Positions 32,560 through 44,440 of a stretch of DNA of 64,000 nucleotides are shown piece by piece; positions within the stretch are counted from its first letter, which is position 1; every line of letters starts with the position of its first letter. A program made the position numbers and the translations under genes. The DNA lies in the NCBI RefSeq assembly GCF_963422355.1, contig NC_085093.1:6018852-6082851 (forward strand). Reading direction: 5' to 3'. Origin of the DNA: Corticium candelabrum. Taxonomy: Eukaryota > Porifera > Homoscleromorpha > Homosclerophorida > Plakinidae. The notes beneath the pieces were generated by a model. The model was not told the DNA's origin, did not search any database, and saw nothing but the letters and a program-made list of their open reading frames with translations.

Positions 32560-35500
32560 ATGGCACTCCCTCGACGTTTCTTCGGGAACACATTGCATTT
32601 GGATGAAGTGGAAAGCGACAGCGATGAAGAGGCTTTTGGAGGGTCTGACGATGAGCCCGAATACGATGGAGGGCAAACAGTTATAGGATCTGCGGTGTTG
32701 GATGGTGTTTTGTCAGATGATCCTCCTCCTCGTGTGATGAGAGGTACAGTAATGTCAAAATACGCCAAATTTTATTAGATTTATTCTATCAAGTAGCAAA
32801 GTGTTATTATTTATTGTAAATATGATAGAAGAAGAAGCCGTGGCAGAACTGATGGAGTCACGCGACGAAAATAAATATAAATTTCTTACTCTCCATGGTT
32901 TGAATGAACAGTACTGCTGCAATAAGTTCTCAAATGAATGGATTTTTACAGAAGAAGGAATACCATCCTTAGATGTCACCACCTTCACGGATGACTCTTC
33001 GGATGGTAATTTCAAGTAATATTTGTTTTATGATCAGTTGAACTTGCATATGCTAATGTTATAGACGATGTAAGACATAGCGTATTTACAACAGGTACAT
33101 TGTTGCTGTTATTTCATTCGGTAGTAGTAACGTAAAATGTTTATATATAATTTAGACATTGATGGAAGAAGACATGGTGATGGGCACAAATTTTATTGCA
33201 CTGAAATAACAAATCATTAGGAAGTGCTGTATAGAAGGTCCGAGAGAGGTACACCCAAGAGGCCAAGAAACGACGACATGTTACAGCTACCTGGTAATTT
33301 CAACAAAATTGCATTACTCGTCATTGCTAACTGTTCCGTGACAGATGCTCCCGTTTCCCCTGCACTTGATGTTTCCCTGTCTCCTCTGTTTTCTTCGTCT
33401 CTATCTCCTATAGCAAACAATAATACATCACAGTCACCTGGTAATTTCAACAAAAGTTCAATATTTTATCATTACTAACTAAATTCTCTGTGATAGATGC
33501 TCCCTGTTCTCCTATACTACATTCTTCTCAGTCTCCTGTCGTATATTCTCCTGCCTCTCTGTCTCCTTCTGTCCAAACTCGTTCGTCTCGGTCTCCTGTC
33601 GTACATGTTCGTCCTTCTAGGACTGTCGCACATGCTGGTGCCAGTGCTGCTAGGGTGAGTATCCTGTCAAAACAATGATAATTTTTGTTCACAGTGTTGT
33701 ATAATATAGACATTGTTCCCCACCATCACTTCAGCTCCGAGACGTTCAGCACCCTCGACAGTGACAATTCCTGTTCGTATGCTGTCTAAAACAATTAGAC
33801 CTTTGTTTATTGTTTTGTATGTTACATATGCTACTACGTGAACGAGGCCAAACAGTAACTACTGTGCCTGACATGACATCTCTTTTGGCTCTTTGCACTG
33901 TGCAAACCATGACAAGTACACCAGTTTCTACAGCTACGGCTGCTTCTGCTTCTAACAGTTTTTCCACTACTGCTTCTCTGGTTAGTTTGATTTCTAAATA
34001 TACTTTACAATTACGTTTATGGAGTTGTATTTTATAGATGTCACAATCTCCACCAACCGCTACAAGTCTTCCGTCAACTAGAACAACTGTTAGTTTGCTG
34101 TCTACATATATTTTAGAGTTATGTTTACGGTGTTGTATTCTATAGATGTCATTACGAAGTCGAAGAACACCAAGTTTTTTGTCAACAACAAGTCTCCCGT
34201 CACCTACAACTGCTTCTACGGTTAGTTTGCTGTCTAAATATATTTTATAGTTATGTTTACAGAGTCTTATGCTAGAGATGTCACAAACTCCACCAACCGC
34301 TACAACAAGTCTTCCATCAACTAGAACAACTGTTAGTTTGCTGTCTACATATATTTTAGAGTTATGTTTACGGTGTTGTATTCTATAGATGTCACAATCT
34401 CCACCAACCGCTACAACAAGTCTTCCGTCTACTACAACTACAGCTGTTCAACCAGCCGTCGGCCCTTCCTTCCAAGTCCATGCTACCAGACCTGCAAGAG
34501 GTGCCAGGCAGCAAGCTGTTGCTCAACCACCAGCAGCAGCTCCAGCTCCAGCTCCAGCGCCAGCTCCAGCTCAATTGTCCACAATGGACCCTGTTGACAC
34601 TTACGAGCTGGAATGGGAAAGAGCTGACAGCTTGCTGCCTATTCCTGGGTATAGTGGTCCCCAACCCGGAACAACTTTCCAAGACCCCGGCTGCACAGAG
34701 CTGTCCATTTTCAGCAAGATCTTTGATAACGAAGTCTGGCAGATGATGGTTGACTACACAAACCTGTACGCAGATGTTTTCCGTACCGCTGAGCCAGACA
34801 AACATAAAGACAAATGGACACCTCTGTCAGTCGGGGAGTTACAATGCTACTTTGGAATGGTTATAGCAATGGGGATCGCTAAATGTCCGAGAATCGATTA
34901 TTACTGGCAACAAAGGTACCCGACCACCTGCCAGGTAGGAGTACAGGCAGTCATGCCAAGAAATCGATTCCAGGCTATATCTAGGTATCTTTAGCAATAT
35001 TTATTTACCAAATTTTATTATCGTAATTTACAATGTCATTCTCCAGATACTTCCATATCTCGGACAGAACTCAGGAACCGGCACGTGGAACAAAAGAATA
35101 TGACAAGCTCTACAAAGTGAGAGAGTTCCACGATCTTCTTGCAACAAAACATCAGCCCCTATACAACATCGGCCCTCAAATTACCATCGACGAAGCCATG
35201 ATTCCTGTAAAATACTTTCCTTGAATTTTTGGATACTTCTCAGTATATAAATAAATATTTGTGTTTAGTTCAAAGGAAGGATTGGCTTTCGCCAATACAT
35301 GAAAGATAAGCCAACAAAATGGGGCATAAAGGTTTGGACCCTCAGTGATGCTAAAACCGGCTACGTCTACCGTAGTCTCGTATACACCGGGAAAAGCCTC
35401 ACTGAGACACAGCATGGTCTCCTCGGCAACCGGGTTGTCTGTGGACTGTTACTCGGTTTTGAAAATACAGGTATCTATTTTTACAAACAATTGTTTCTCT

Positions 35501-36335
35501 AGCATATTATCATTTCTTTATATAAAGGTGTGAACCTGTACACCGACAATTTCTACAGCAACCCGGAGTTATACCTGCATCTGCAAGAACGCAACATCTT
35601 TTCTTCCGGAACCATCAGGCAGAACAGGAAAGGGTTTCCGCGAGCCCTTCATATGACGAAACGCGAGGAGAATCGCACAGAAATGGGGACAATTGACTGG
35701 ACAGTCTCATCTCCACTTCTGTGCGTTACATGGAAGGACAAACGATTGGTGCGAGTTATCTCCACTATCCATCTCTCCAAGAAAACAACACATGGTGTCA
35801 AGTGCGACGAAGCAGAGGGCGTAATCCCACCTTCTTGGATTGCCCTGTCGCAATTCGAGATTATAATGTATACATGAGAGGAGTGGATAGAGGAGATCAA
35901 CTCGTCACTATCTACAACGCCGGACGACGGACAAAAAAATGGTGGAAACGGATCTTCTGGCATGAAGTTGAGTGTATGCTGCTAAATGCACACATCATGT
36001 ACAATAGTCAGAAGGCCATAAGACAACCGTTTCTCACCTTCAAGTCCAAGCTGGTTGAACAGCTAATTGACGGGAGGACTTATCGACGACAAATGGGACG
36101 ACCCAGAATACACCCGGTCCATATAAGACTGAACGCAATGCTGGGACATAATCTCCTTTTTTCAGAAAACCGCCGTGGTTGCAGAGTGTGCAGCGACTCA
36201 ATGCAAAAGGCAGGAATTTTGGTAGGAAAAGGATTGCGTGTACGGTCGTACTGTGAAGTATGCGAAGTATATCTGTGCTGCACTCCCACTAGGGATTGCT
36301 TTTATGTTTACCACAATGAAAAAAATTATACTTGA
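32560..36335 (+). pseudogene. piggyBac-type transposase gene, intron-rich copy A (one frameshift)
   Basis: Exon 1 (32560-32743) starts MALPRRFFGN and is acidic. Exon 2 is 32829-33005. A run of short Ser/Thr/Pro exons follows (about 33350-34331). The main exon from 34389 reads LDTYELEWE-type residues, ELSIFSKIFDNEVW and GELQCYFGMVIAMGIAKCPR. Small introns at about 34987-35049, 35210-35271 and 35470-35527 precede catalytic blocks. The three Asp residues of the family are visible in TIDEAMIP (35190), LYTDNFYSN (35535) and MRGVDRGDQL (35875). The C-terminus (36170-36310) is a Cys-rich CRVC...CEVCEVYLCC zinc-type domain. Compared with copy B, one C is missing near 35770 (CATCTCTCC against CATCCTCTCC), which shifts the frame between the second and third Asp, so this copy is probably dead. 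Introns inside a piggyBac gene are unusual and suggest a long-resident or domesticated lineage. Confidence 0.75.
34038..34388 (+). repeat. Tandem mini-exon cassettes in copy A
   Basis: Three exon-plus-intron units precede the main exon. Mini-exons are 34038-34088 (51 bp), 34146-34220 (75 bp) and 34278-34331 (54 bp), and the main exon at 34389 begins with the same sequence. Each exon starts ATGTCA directly after an AG acceptor (TATAG, or TAGAG in the third) and ends before a GTTAGTTTGCTGTC donor. All lengths are multiples of three, so any number of units keeps the frame. They encode MSQSPPTATSLPSTRTT-like linkers. The 162-bp exon 33819-33980 upstream has the same donor type. Confidence 0.85.
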
Positions 36336-36820
36336 ATCCAATTTAGAAATATTAGAAATATTAGCAATAAATTTTGATACTCGGGTATCAACAACTACAA
36401 TTGGTTCTTGACTATATCAAATATTATTTGGTGCTATCAATGCCATGCATACCACAACATCCAAAATGTTACAGAAACGCCAGTGCATTACTACAAAATA
36501 TTACAAGTACTGTTCTGACCTTGCTTATTTGTAGATTGGTTCCTCAAAATTACTCACAATTGAAAACAATCCACACTTAGTAATCTATACACGAAAAACC
36601 TCAAATATATCTTTTGCACTAGCACAACAAATAAGAAACTTCTGACGTAATCTTTAGATGTTAGCTGCCTTTCTAAGGGTGAGATAACGTTAGTTTCGGC
36701 AAGCGGAAGTTGTGTTCCAGCAAGCACTTCAGCAGGTATGATTTGTCAGCTTGTAGTGTGAACAATCAGTGTATAATATATATGTGATTATATATGAGGC
36801 GTGCTTGCTGCATGTACTGT
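36336..36820. other. Non-coding stretch
   Basis: Probably the 3' flank of copy A. AT-rich, with no clear terminal repeat or TTAA pair located. Confidence 0.35.
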
Positions 36821-36827
36821 CAACCCG

Positions 36828-37985
36828 GACAGGAACTTGCTATCGATGAAAGAATGATTCGTTTCAAAAAAGGTTAAATCGATTTAATAAACATTAAGAT
36901 GTTTGATTGTAATGCAATACTATTTTCAAAAAGGTCCGGCATGCGGCAATACATGCCCAACAAACCCATTAAGTGGGGCTTTAAGCTATGGGTCTTAGCA
37001 ACCTCAGACTCATCCTCTCCCCGGTGGAGCCGGTCACGTCGTTTGACGTTTATCTAGGCTCCCAGGGCGTTCCGGAAGAGGGTTTGACTCAGCGGGTAGT
37101 GTTAAAGCTCCTGGAGCCTCCTGCCAGCAGCAACCTTCCATTGCCTATCCTTGGGCTGGGCTATCATTTGTATGTCGACAATTACTACACTTCCGGTATG
37201 GTTTCTATTTTTAGTACATTGCTGTAGTAGGCATTATGTTTCCTCGCAACTAAATTGTTTCACAAGGAAAAGTATATGCTGCAGGAACGATGCGCCGAGG
37301 TTGCTCCGGTTTACCACCACAAATATCGGGGCCCATCATAAAAAAAGGAGGACAGAGGCAATTGGCGTTGGTCACGTGACGGCGATTGCATGTACCTAGT
37401 CTGGGTCGACAACAGCCTTCCTGTCTTTTGCTCAACCCTACACTAAAGGTCGAGCAAGAATTTGACAGTGAAGAGAAAGAGCAAAAGCAGTGGTAAGTAG
37501 CTTGAAAATTTTGCTGTATTGTAAATTCAGTTACCTACTTTGGTTTCAGGAAAGGCAAAAGAATTTCCTTGCCTACCAGTCGTCCTAGACAACAATCGTA
37601 CATGGGTGGTGTGAACATTTTTGACCAGACGACAGGTGGCTACGCGAATTCGAGGAAGGTTTTCTGTTGGCCAAACGTTTTCTTTTATAACTTCCTCGAG
37701 ACCGATGCCGCGAATTCGTGGCACTTGTACAGACTGACCACCTGTCCCACAGTAGGTGTCATAGTTTTGAATTCTTATGTGTTGTATATAGGTAGTTATT
37801 CATGTTGTAGACGAAACACCTAGACTTTCAAGAGCTTCTGGTCCAACCACTTGTCGCTGCTCAACAGGAAGCTCAGAGACATCATTCAAGCAGAGGTGGT
37901 CGACCACAAGATCCAGTCGCTGCCTCTGCCGCTTCCTATATCCTCCCTTTGCACCACACTCCTATAATTGCTGCAGGGCGGCCAC
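36828..37985 (+). pseudogene. Old piggyBac-type transposase, catalytic half
   Basis: Continuation of the element begun at 31414. Blocks are PGQELAIDERMIRFKK (36828-36875), RQYMPNKPIKWGFKLWVLAT (36942-37000), GLTQRVVLKLLEPP and LYVDNYYTSG (37082-37200) and YMGGVNIFDQTTGGYANSRK (37600-37660), with a C-terminal block to about 37985. Frames change between blocks, partly at intron-like sites. The third catalytic Asp is replaced by Asn (GGVNIFDQ). It is more diverged from copies A and B than they are from each other. Confidence 0.7.
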
Positions 37986-38074
37986 GACGGTGAGCGAGGG
38001 CAGATGCATGAGGTGTTCATGTTGTACTGCTTCTTATACCCCTTGTATTTGCTTAGTTGTATATATTGTTACAG

Positions 38075-40400
38075 ATGCTACTACGTGAACGAGGCCTAAC
38101 GGTAACTACTGTGCCTGACATGACATCTCTTTCAGCTCTTTGCACAGTGCAAACAATGACAACATCCACAGTTTCTACAGCTACGGCTGCTGCTTCTTCT
38201 AACAGTCTGTCCACTACTGCTTCTCTGGTTGGTTTGATTTCTAAATATACTTTAGAATTACGTTTATGGAGTTGTATTCTATAGATATCACAAACTCCAC
38301 CAACCACTACAACAAGTCTTCCGTCAACTACAGGGTTTCTGTCAACTAGAACAACTGCTTCTAGGGTTAGTTTGCTGTCTACATATATTTTAGAGTTATG
38401 TTTACGGTGTTGTATTCTATAAATGTCATTACGAAGTCGAAGAACGCCAACAAGTCTTTTGTCAACTACAAGTCTCCTGTCAACAACAACTGCTTCTACG
38501 GTTAGTTTGCTGTCTGAATATATTTTATACTTATGTTTACGGTGTTTTATGCTATAGATGTCACAAACTCCACCAACCGCTACAAGTCTTCCGTCAACTA
38601 CAATTCTTCCGTCAACTACAACAAGTCTTCCGTCTACTACAACTACAGCTGTTCAACCAGCCGTCGGCCCTTCCTTCCAAGTCCATGCTACCAGACCTGC
38701 AAGAGGTGCCAGGCAGCAAGCTGTTGCTCAACCACCAGCAGCAGCTCCAGCTCCAGCTCCAGCGCCAGCTTCAGCTCAATTGTCCACAATGGACCCTGTT
38801 GCCAGTTACGAGCTGGAATGGGAAAGAGCTGACAGCTTGCTGCCTATTCCTGGGTATAGTGGTCCCCAACCCGGAACAACTTTCCAAGACCCCTACTGCA
38901 CAGAGCTGTCCATTTTCAACAAGATCTTCGACAACGAAGTCTGGCAGATGATGGTAGACTACACAAACCTGTACGCAGATGTTTTCCGTACCGCTGAGCC
39001 AGACAAACATAAAGACAAATGGACACCTCTATCAGTCGGGGAGTTACAATGCTACTTTGGAATGGTCATCGCAATGGGGATCGCTAAATGTCCGAGAATT
39101 GACTATTACTGGCAACAAAGGTACCCGACCACCTCCATGATAGGAATACAAGCAGTCATGCCAAGAAATCGATTTCAGGCCACATCTAGGTATCTTTAGC
39201 AATATTTATTTACCAAATTTTATTATCGTAACTTACTATGTCATTCTCCAGATACTTACATATCTCGGACAAAACCCAGGAACCGGCACGTGGAACAGAA
39301 AGATATGACAAGCTCTACAAAGTGAGAGAGTTCCACGAACTTCTTGCAACAAAACATCAGCCCCTATACAACATCGGCCCTCCAATTACCATCGACGAAG
39401 CCATGATTCCTGTAAAATACTTTACTTGAATTTTTGGGTACTTCTCAGTTTATAAATAAATATTTGTGTTTAGTTCAAAGGAAGGATTGGCTTTCGTCAA
39501 TATATGAAAAATAAGCCAACAAAATGGGGGGCATAAAGGTTTGGACCCTCAGTGATGCTAAAACCGGCTACATCTACCGTAGTCTCGTATACACCGGGAA
39601 AAGCCTCACTGAGAGACAGCATGGTCTCCTCGGCAACCGGGTTGTCTGTGGACTGTTACTCGGTTTTGAAAATACAGGTATCTATTCTTACAAACAATTG
39701 TTTCTCTAGCATATTATCATTTCTTTATATAAAGGTGTGAACCTGTACACCGACAACTTCTACAGCAACCCGGAGTTATACCTGCATCTGCAAGAACGCA
39801 ACATCTTTTCTTGCGGAACCATCAGGCAGAACAGAAAAGGGTTTCCGCGAGCCCTCCATATGACAAAACCCGAAAAGAATCGCACAGCAATGGGGACAAT
39901 TGACTGGACAGTCTCATCTCCACTTCTGTGCGTTACATGGAAGGACAAACGATTGGTGCGAGTTATCTCCACTATCCATCCTCTCCAAGAAAACAACACA
40001 TGGTGTCAAGTGCGACGAAGCAGAGGGCGTAATCCCACCTTCTTGGATTGCCCTGTCGCAATTCGAGATTATAATTTATATATGAGAGGAGTGGATAGAG
40101 GAGATCAACTCGTCACTATCTACAACGCCGGACGACGGACAAAAAAATGGTGGAAACGCATCTTCTGGCATGAAGTTGAGTGTATGCTGCTAAATGCACA
40201 CATCATATATAATAGTCAAAAGACCATAAGGCAACCGTTTCTCACCTTCAAGTCCAAGCTGGTTGAACAGCTAATTGACGGGAGGACTTACTCGTTGATA
40301 TCAAACTCGTTGATATCAAACTTTTATGATGGCCGGTGGACGTGTGATGTGGACGACAACCAGCGTACGAAAGTGTCAGGTCTGTTGCTGCAGAGGTAGA
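38075..40400 (+). pseudogene. piggyBac-type transposase gene, partial copy B
   Basis: Near-identical to copy A from the mini-exon region (38075, matching 33819) through the same three introns to position 40288 (matching about 36080). All three catalytic Asp are present (TIDEAMIP at about 39395, LYTDNFYSN at 39742, MRGVDRGDQL at 40083). Unlike copy A, the frame across the second intron-free block is intact. Both ends are missing: 5' exons before 38075 are absent, and after LIDGRTY the sequence switches at 40288 to a 15-bp unit repeated twice (ACTCGTTGATATCAA), so the Cys-rich C-terminus is lost. It has two mini-exon cassettes (38285-38365 and 38423-38500) before the main exon at 38558. The acceptor of the second is TATAA instead of TATAG, which should cause skipping of that 78-bp exon without frame loss. 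Confidence 0.75.
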
Positions 40401-40838
40401 TTTACAGTGAATTTTAGAAGATCTACTTACGGGAGAGATCCGCCATTTTGGTTTAACCCATTTTTCCAAGCTGGCTTCCTGAAAGAGATGTGTGCAAAAG
40501 CAGGATTTGTTGGTAACTATACGAATTGCTCAGGGAAAGCCACTTGTGCCACAGAACTGTTCAACCAAACTGTGCATGAACAACTCATCATGAGACAAAC
40601 TGGAAACAGAAGCAATTCTGTACGGAGTACAAAAAGCCTGCTGCCAGTCATGATATACTGGTATCAAAATATTGCAAGCCCCTCCCAAAGTAGCAAAGAT
40701 CGAAAGAACGATTCAAACAGACAGATGACTATCAGAAGTTGCCAAGATGTCAATTATACTGAAACTGCAAGGACTAAAATCGAGGAAAAGGAGAAGGGCA
40801 CCTTGGTTTTTTTCAGGAAACGTGGTAGTAAATTTTAA
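40326..40838 (+). pseudogene. Crypton-like tyrosine recombinase C-terminal fragment
   Basis: The frame has PFWFNPFFQAGFLKEMCAKA, GNYTNCSGKATCATELFNQT and VHEQLIMRQTGNRSNSVRS. This is the order seen at the C-terminus of Crypton/DUF3504-type tyrosine recombinases, where the family has an H-x-x-R/K box (here NCSGK, with Cys in place of His) and a TGH box (here TGNRS). Both His positions are therefore altered. The N-terminal part is absent and the frame starts in unrelated DNA at the 3' edge of piggyBac copy B. Confidence 0.55.
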
Positions 40839-41024
40839 CTTTGGAAAATAATTGGAATTAGATTGTGGTGTTCTGTAAGGTTTGCGTTGTGCTCAAGAAA
40901 CGATTATACTGAACACAACCACATGTTACTATATGAAACCACAGGGTATTAAAAGAAAACCACAGGGTATTATGTGAACTAAACTGTTCAATCTGCCGGA
41001 AAACATAAAAAATATCTCATTATA

Positions 41025-41465
41025 CATACATTCATGCATTGTACAATAGTTATGATGGTGAAATGTAAGCTTGTTTTCATTGATCTCTTTATGTGATTTG
41101 GGAATGGGTGAGATACATGAGACTGGATAAAAGATTACTGTTAGTTGTGAACAACGCAGTTGTGGCGAATAACGCAGTTGATGAAGTAGAAACTCTTTTA
41201 AAGTAAGGAGCATCACCTAATCCAAGTAATGTTGATTGATGTATATGCTATTGATGCAGTGAGTCAAGTTTAATGTTTGCTGATAACAACTCACTGCATG
41301 GAGGCTTGCACAAGTTCGAAATCGCTGGGGCGGCAAACGCAGCGCGTGGTTTGACTCAATAGGACACTCCCACACATACGGCAAAGTCAGTCCAAGTACT
41401 AAATTCTTATCATATTATTTCTTTCGGGTTTACTCTATTATACCGTAATAGCAATACTTTAAAGG
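41025..41465 (+). repeat. Dispersed repeat R, copy 1
   Basis: Starts near CAATAGTTATGATGGTGAAATG, includes TAGAAACTCTTTTAAAGTAAGG and the AGCGCGTGGTTTGACTCAAT block and ends GCAATACTTTAA. It corresponds to the second half of the long copy at 45525. Confidence 0.85.
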
Positions 41466-41703
41466 GAGGGTGACATGCAAAAATCGCTACCTATTTTATA
41501 ACTTAGAAACGTTGCTTTGCCAGTCAAATGAATGCATGAATTTTTTTTAGAATTTTTAGCTAATGCTCTAAGGGTTAAAACGAGCGTTCTTTTGGCTATT
41601 ATTTGGCTCCACCTTTCATCTTCCGGCAATTTTGAGGCGTGTCCGTCGTGACATCACAAGTTGAACGGAAACTGCTCGCGCGCAGAAGTAAATCAGGTCT
41701 ACA

Positions 41704-43139
41704 ATGGTGAAGCGATGTGTTGCGGCTGGCTGCTCTAACTCACACAGCGACCAAGTCAGCTTGTTTTCTTTCCCACAAGACCCAGTTCTTCGAACAGAAG
41801 CAGTACAGAGGACTAGAGACAAATGGAATGGGCCTTAACGGTATTCGGTTCTATGCAGCGACCACTTTACAGAGGACTGTTTTGAAACCGATCATCTTTT
41901 GGCCTCATCGTTTAGCATCGCCAGGCGAGCACGCCTGAAGCAAGACGTCGTTCCAACGCATTTTGTCAGAGCGAATTTGAGAACAGGCGCCTCTGGATCG
42001 TCAGCTATGTCTTTGGAACGAACACGGAAACAAACGTCCACTGGCGGTGAGAGTGAGTTGACAAGCAAGAGGGGAGCATATGAGAAGAGACAAAGAGCTA
42101 GGGTATGTAGCTATTGTGTAAGGTCGTATTGACAATTGATAGAAGTGTTGCATTATGAATGCACCTCAACGTGTGATTTGCAGTAGGCGTGTTGCTAGAA
42201 GTGTGGTTAGTAGCTTTAGGCTTGAAGTGTGAACACAACGGCGAGGCTTCGCTGCAGTCTAGACTGGTTTTTATGCGTACACTTTGCAGCTTCTACAGGA
42301 AATTGTCAGCACTCAAAAGCACCAGTGGAAAGAGAAACAGAAATGGAATCTACTTGGCAAGACAGTGAAGACAATGAGAATGAGAAGAGTGCAACTCATG
42401 CAGATATTGGTGTACAGGCAGTATGCCTACAGGATATTCCACGCGGATCCACAGTAAATGTCAGAGTTCAAGTAGAGCCAAAAACTGTCTCCAGGGGTGA
42501 GTGACAGGATAGTTTGATTACTGACTAACAACTTGTGCGAATGTACGTACAAATTAGAGAATTACACATGCATGCATGTACTAAGTTTTGGAGCTATACC
42601 CACATGTCATATCAAGTGATTGTATACATGATAACAACACAATTTTTTTATGCTTGCCTGTAGGAATTCAGGCCGTTGAAAAAGTACAGATGTGCAATGC
42701 TAATGTCCAGTGTGAGCTTCTGTTACCTCCAGTCTTTTCCACCCCTATCAAGGACAGACCACCTCCTGTCTTTGAATCTGATCTGTCTGAAGTGGAAGCT
42801 GATGTCACTGGTCCGGACTCCAATGAAAACTCAGAGCATGAATGGAGCAAACAGTAAGTACATATCTGTTAGTTCACAAATAAATTGGATGAAATAAAAT
42901 TTTGAACTCAAGGTCCATGGAAGATCCGATTCCTGATTCTAGCAGTGCATGTCCTAGCCCTTCAAAGGAGATGTGTTTTCTTGTATATGAATCGGCACTG
43001 TTACTTCTCTTCACTACATGTGCTGTCTGCAACAGTCATGCGACAAACATCAAGAAAGTGGTCAAGGGTTCGTTTCTTCGAATCACACAATTGTGCAGTA
43101 GCTGCAAATACCAACGTGTTTGGGAGAGTCAACCATCAT
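41704..43139 (+). pseudogene. THAP-domain gene, multi-exon, one nonsense codon
   Basis: Exon 1 (41704-42101) starts MVKRCVAAGCSNSHSDQVSL, the N-terminal C-x4-C of a THAP zinc finger, and continues with DKWNGP, a TAA stop at 41836, then YSVLCSDHFTEDCFETDHL with the second Cys-x2-His pair in the same frame. It ends at a GTATGT donor. Later exons are about 42300-42495 (ends GTGAGT donor), 42662-42855 (GTAAGT donor) and 42914-43139, which reads FLVYESALLLLFTTCAVCNS and CSSCKYQRVWESQP before a stop. THAP domains bind DNA and are common in P-element-like and Kolobok-type transposases. The Cys-rich last exon fits the middle of such proteins. The transposase core is missing, interrupted shortly before the MITE at 43.3 kb. 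Confidence 0.6.
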
Positions 43140-43304
43140 GACCATGCTCCTGCCGATATTGAAAGTACGCTGTTTGAAGGACCCACACATTCAGGCAGAC
43201 TAGTTCAAATCCTCCTTGCTCTGTCTAAAAGAAGGACATCGCCAGTGATTTCATCGTAGCCCGACACACAATTTTCTCCTAAAAGTATAGACGAACGCTC
43301 CTCC

Positions 43305-43912
43305 AGCCCGGTTCACAGTACGGCGTCGTGCGAGTGTCCTGGACGCTAAAAATGAGCGAGCGTCAGCGTCACACTGTGCACCTGACAGCATCCGCAACGC
43401 TCGCATGACGCTAGGCGAGCGTCCACGACGCTGGAATAGAGAAAAAGTTTTAATCGAGCGTCCTAGCCGGAAGTGACCCAGCGTCCGATGACATCACGTG
43501 GTTCGTTTCAACCAATCGAAAGTCAGTCACTGGAAGTATCCGAGATATTCTATTCGTTCACATGGATTATCATTCATTCGAAGTTTTCATTGTGTGTGAG
43601 TGTTTTTCCCGACGTTTGGCAAGTTCAGTCAAAGGACTACTAACACATACGGATGGAAGAAAACGATTGATGGAGACTACGGCGCAGCAGCGCCACAAAA
43701 GCAAAACGTCGTCGTCCATGTCTGTCGCAAGTACATTGTACACCCTTGGTTACTTTACAGCGCCAGACCACTTTCGCAGTGTGTTTGTCAGACGCAATTC
43801 AGAGAATGGTCCAGCGCCAGCGTCTTCGCTGACGCTCCTGTGAGCGTCTTTGTCAACGTCCAGGACGCTCGCAGAACGACGTGCCAACGTCGAACTGTGA
43901 ACGGAACTTCTC
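43305..43912. mobile_element. Harbinger-like non-autonomous element (MITE)
   Basis: About 600 bp with inverted ends. The left reads GGTTCACAGTACGGCGT and the right, reverse-complemented, CCGTTCACAGTTCGACGT. Inside each end GCGAGCGTCCTGGACG-type sub-terminal repeats occur several times in both orientations. The GTTCACA core and sub-terminal repeats resemble the ends of the Harbinger element at 53.6 kb. The internal ORFs (for example 43562-43843) match nothing I know. The target duplication could not be fixed. Confidence 0.55.
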
Positions 43913-44440
43913 TCCCAATGAGGTACATCTCATTACTCTATGAAGACGTGCAATAGCTGACCTGGAGGACCGCCGCTTGGATGATGGAAGGCTTTCTTCG
44001 GTCGTGGCAGATGAATGTCGGTTGCAGCATTCATCTATAAATGCTACTAGAACGGATGCAATCAAGGATACAAGAAAAGTCGCCAAAGAGTTACTACACT
44101 TGCAAGCGCTATCCTTATAGAGGGCACAAAGAGGCTTCCACAGAAGCGGAAAAACTACAACCTCCTCCGACAACGACCACTTCAACATCATGTGTGCAGA
44201 ATTACAAAGCACAACATGAGGAGGAAGAAACGTTTTGAGTTTGACTACAATAGTTCAGTATCCTCACCGACCTGCCTTCGCCACGAAACTCAAACACCAT
44301 CAGAAGAATCTCCTTCTACAAAACCTTAGGGCAAAAAGCGGCTACCAGGGCACCTCTGGTTGGCTGCCCAGACAACCGTAACTACAGAACTACGTAATGG
44401 CGAACTTAGAGGAAGGTATACATGTAGTCCAAAATTATAT
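43913..44440 (+). other. Unassigned, possibly decayed coding DNA
   Basis: The plus frame 43967-44120 reads ADLEDRRLDDGRLSSVVADE and continues helix-like, then stops. No family recognised. May be the 3' remainder of the THAP-type gene displaced by the MITE. Confidence 0.25.

Noticed and set aside
43562-43956. ORFs inside the Harbinger-like MITE as genes
   Set aside because: They overlap in different frames, lie between inverted termini and show no known domain.
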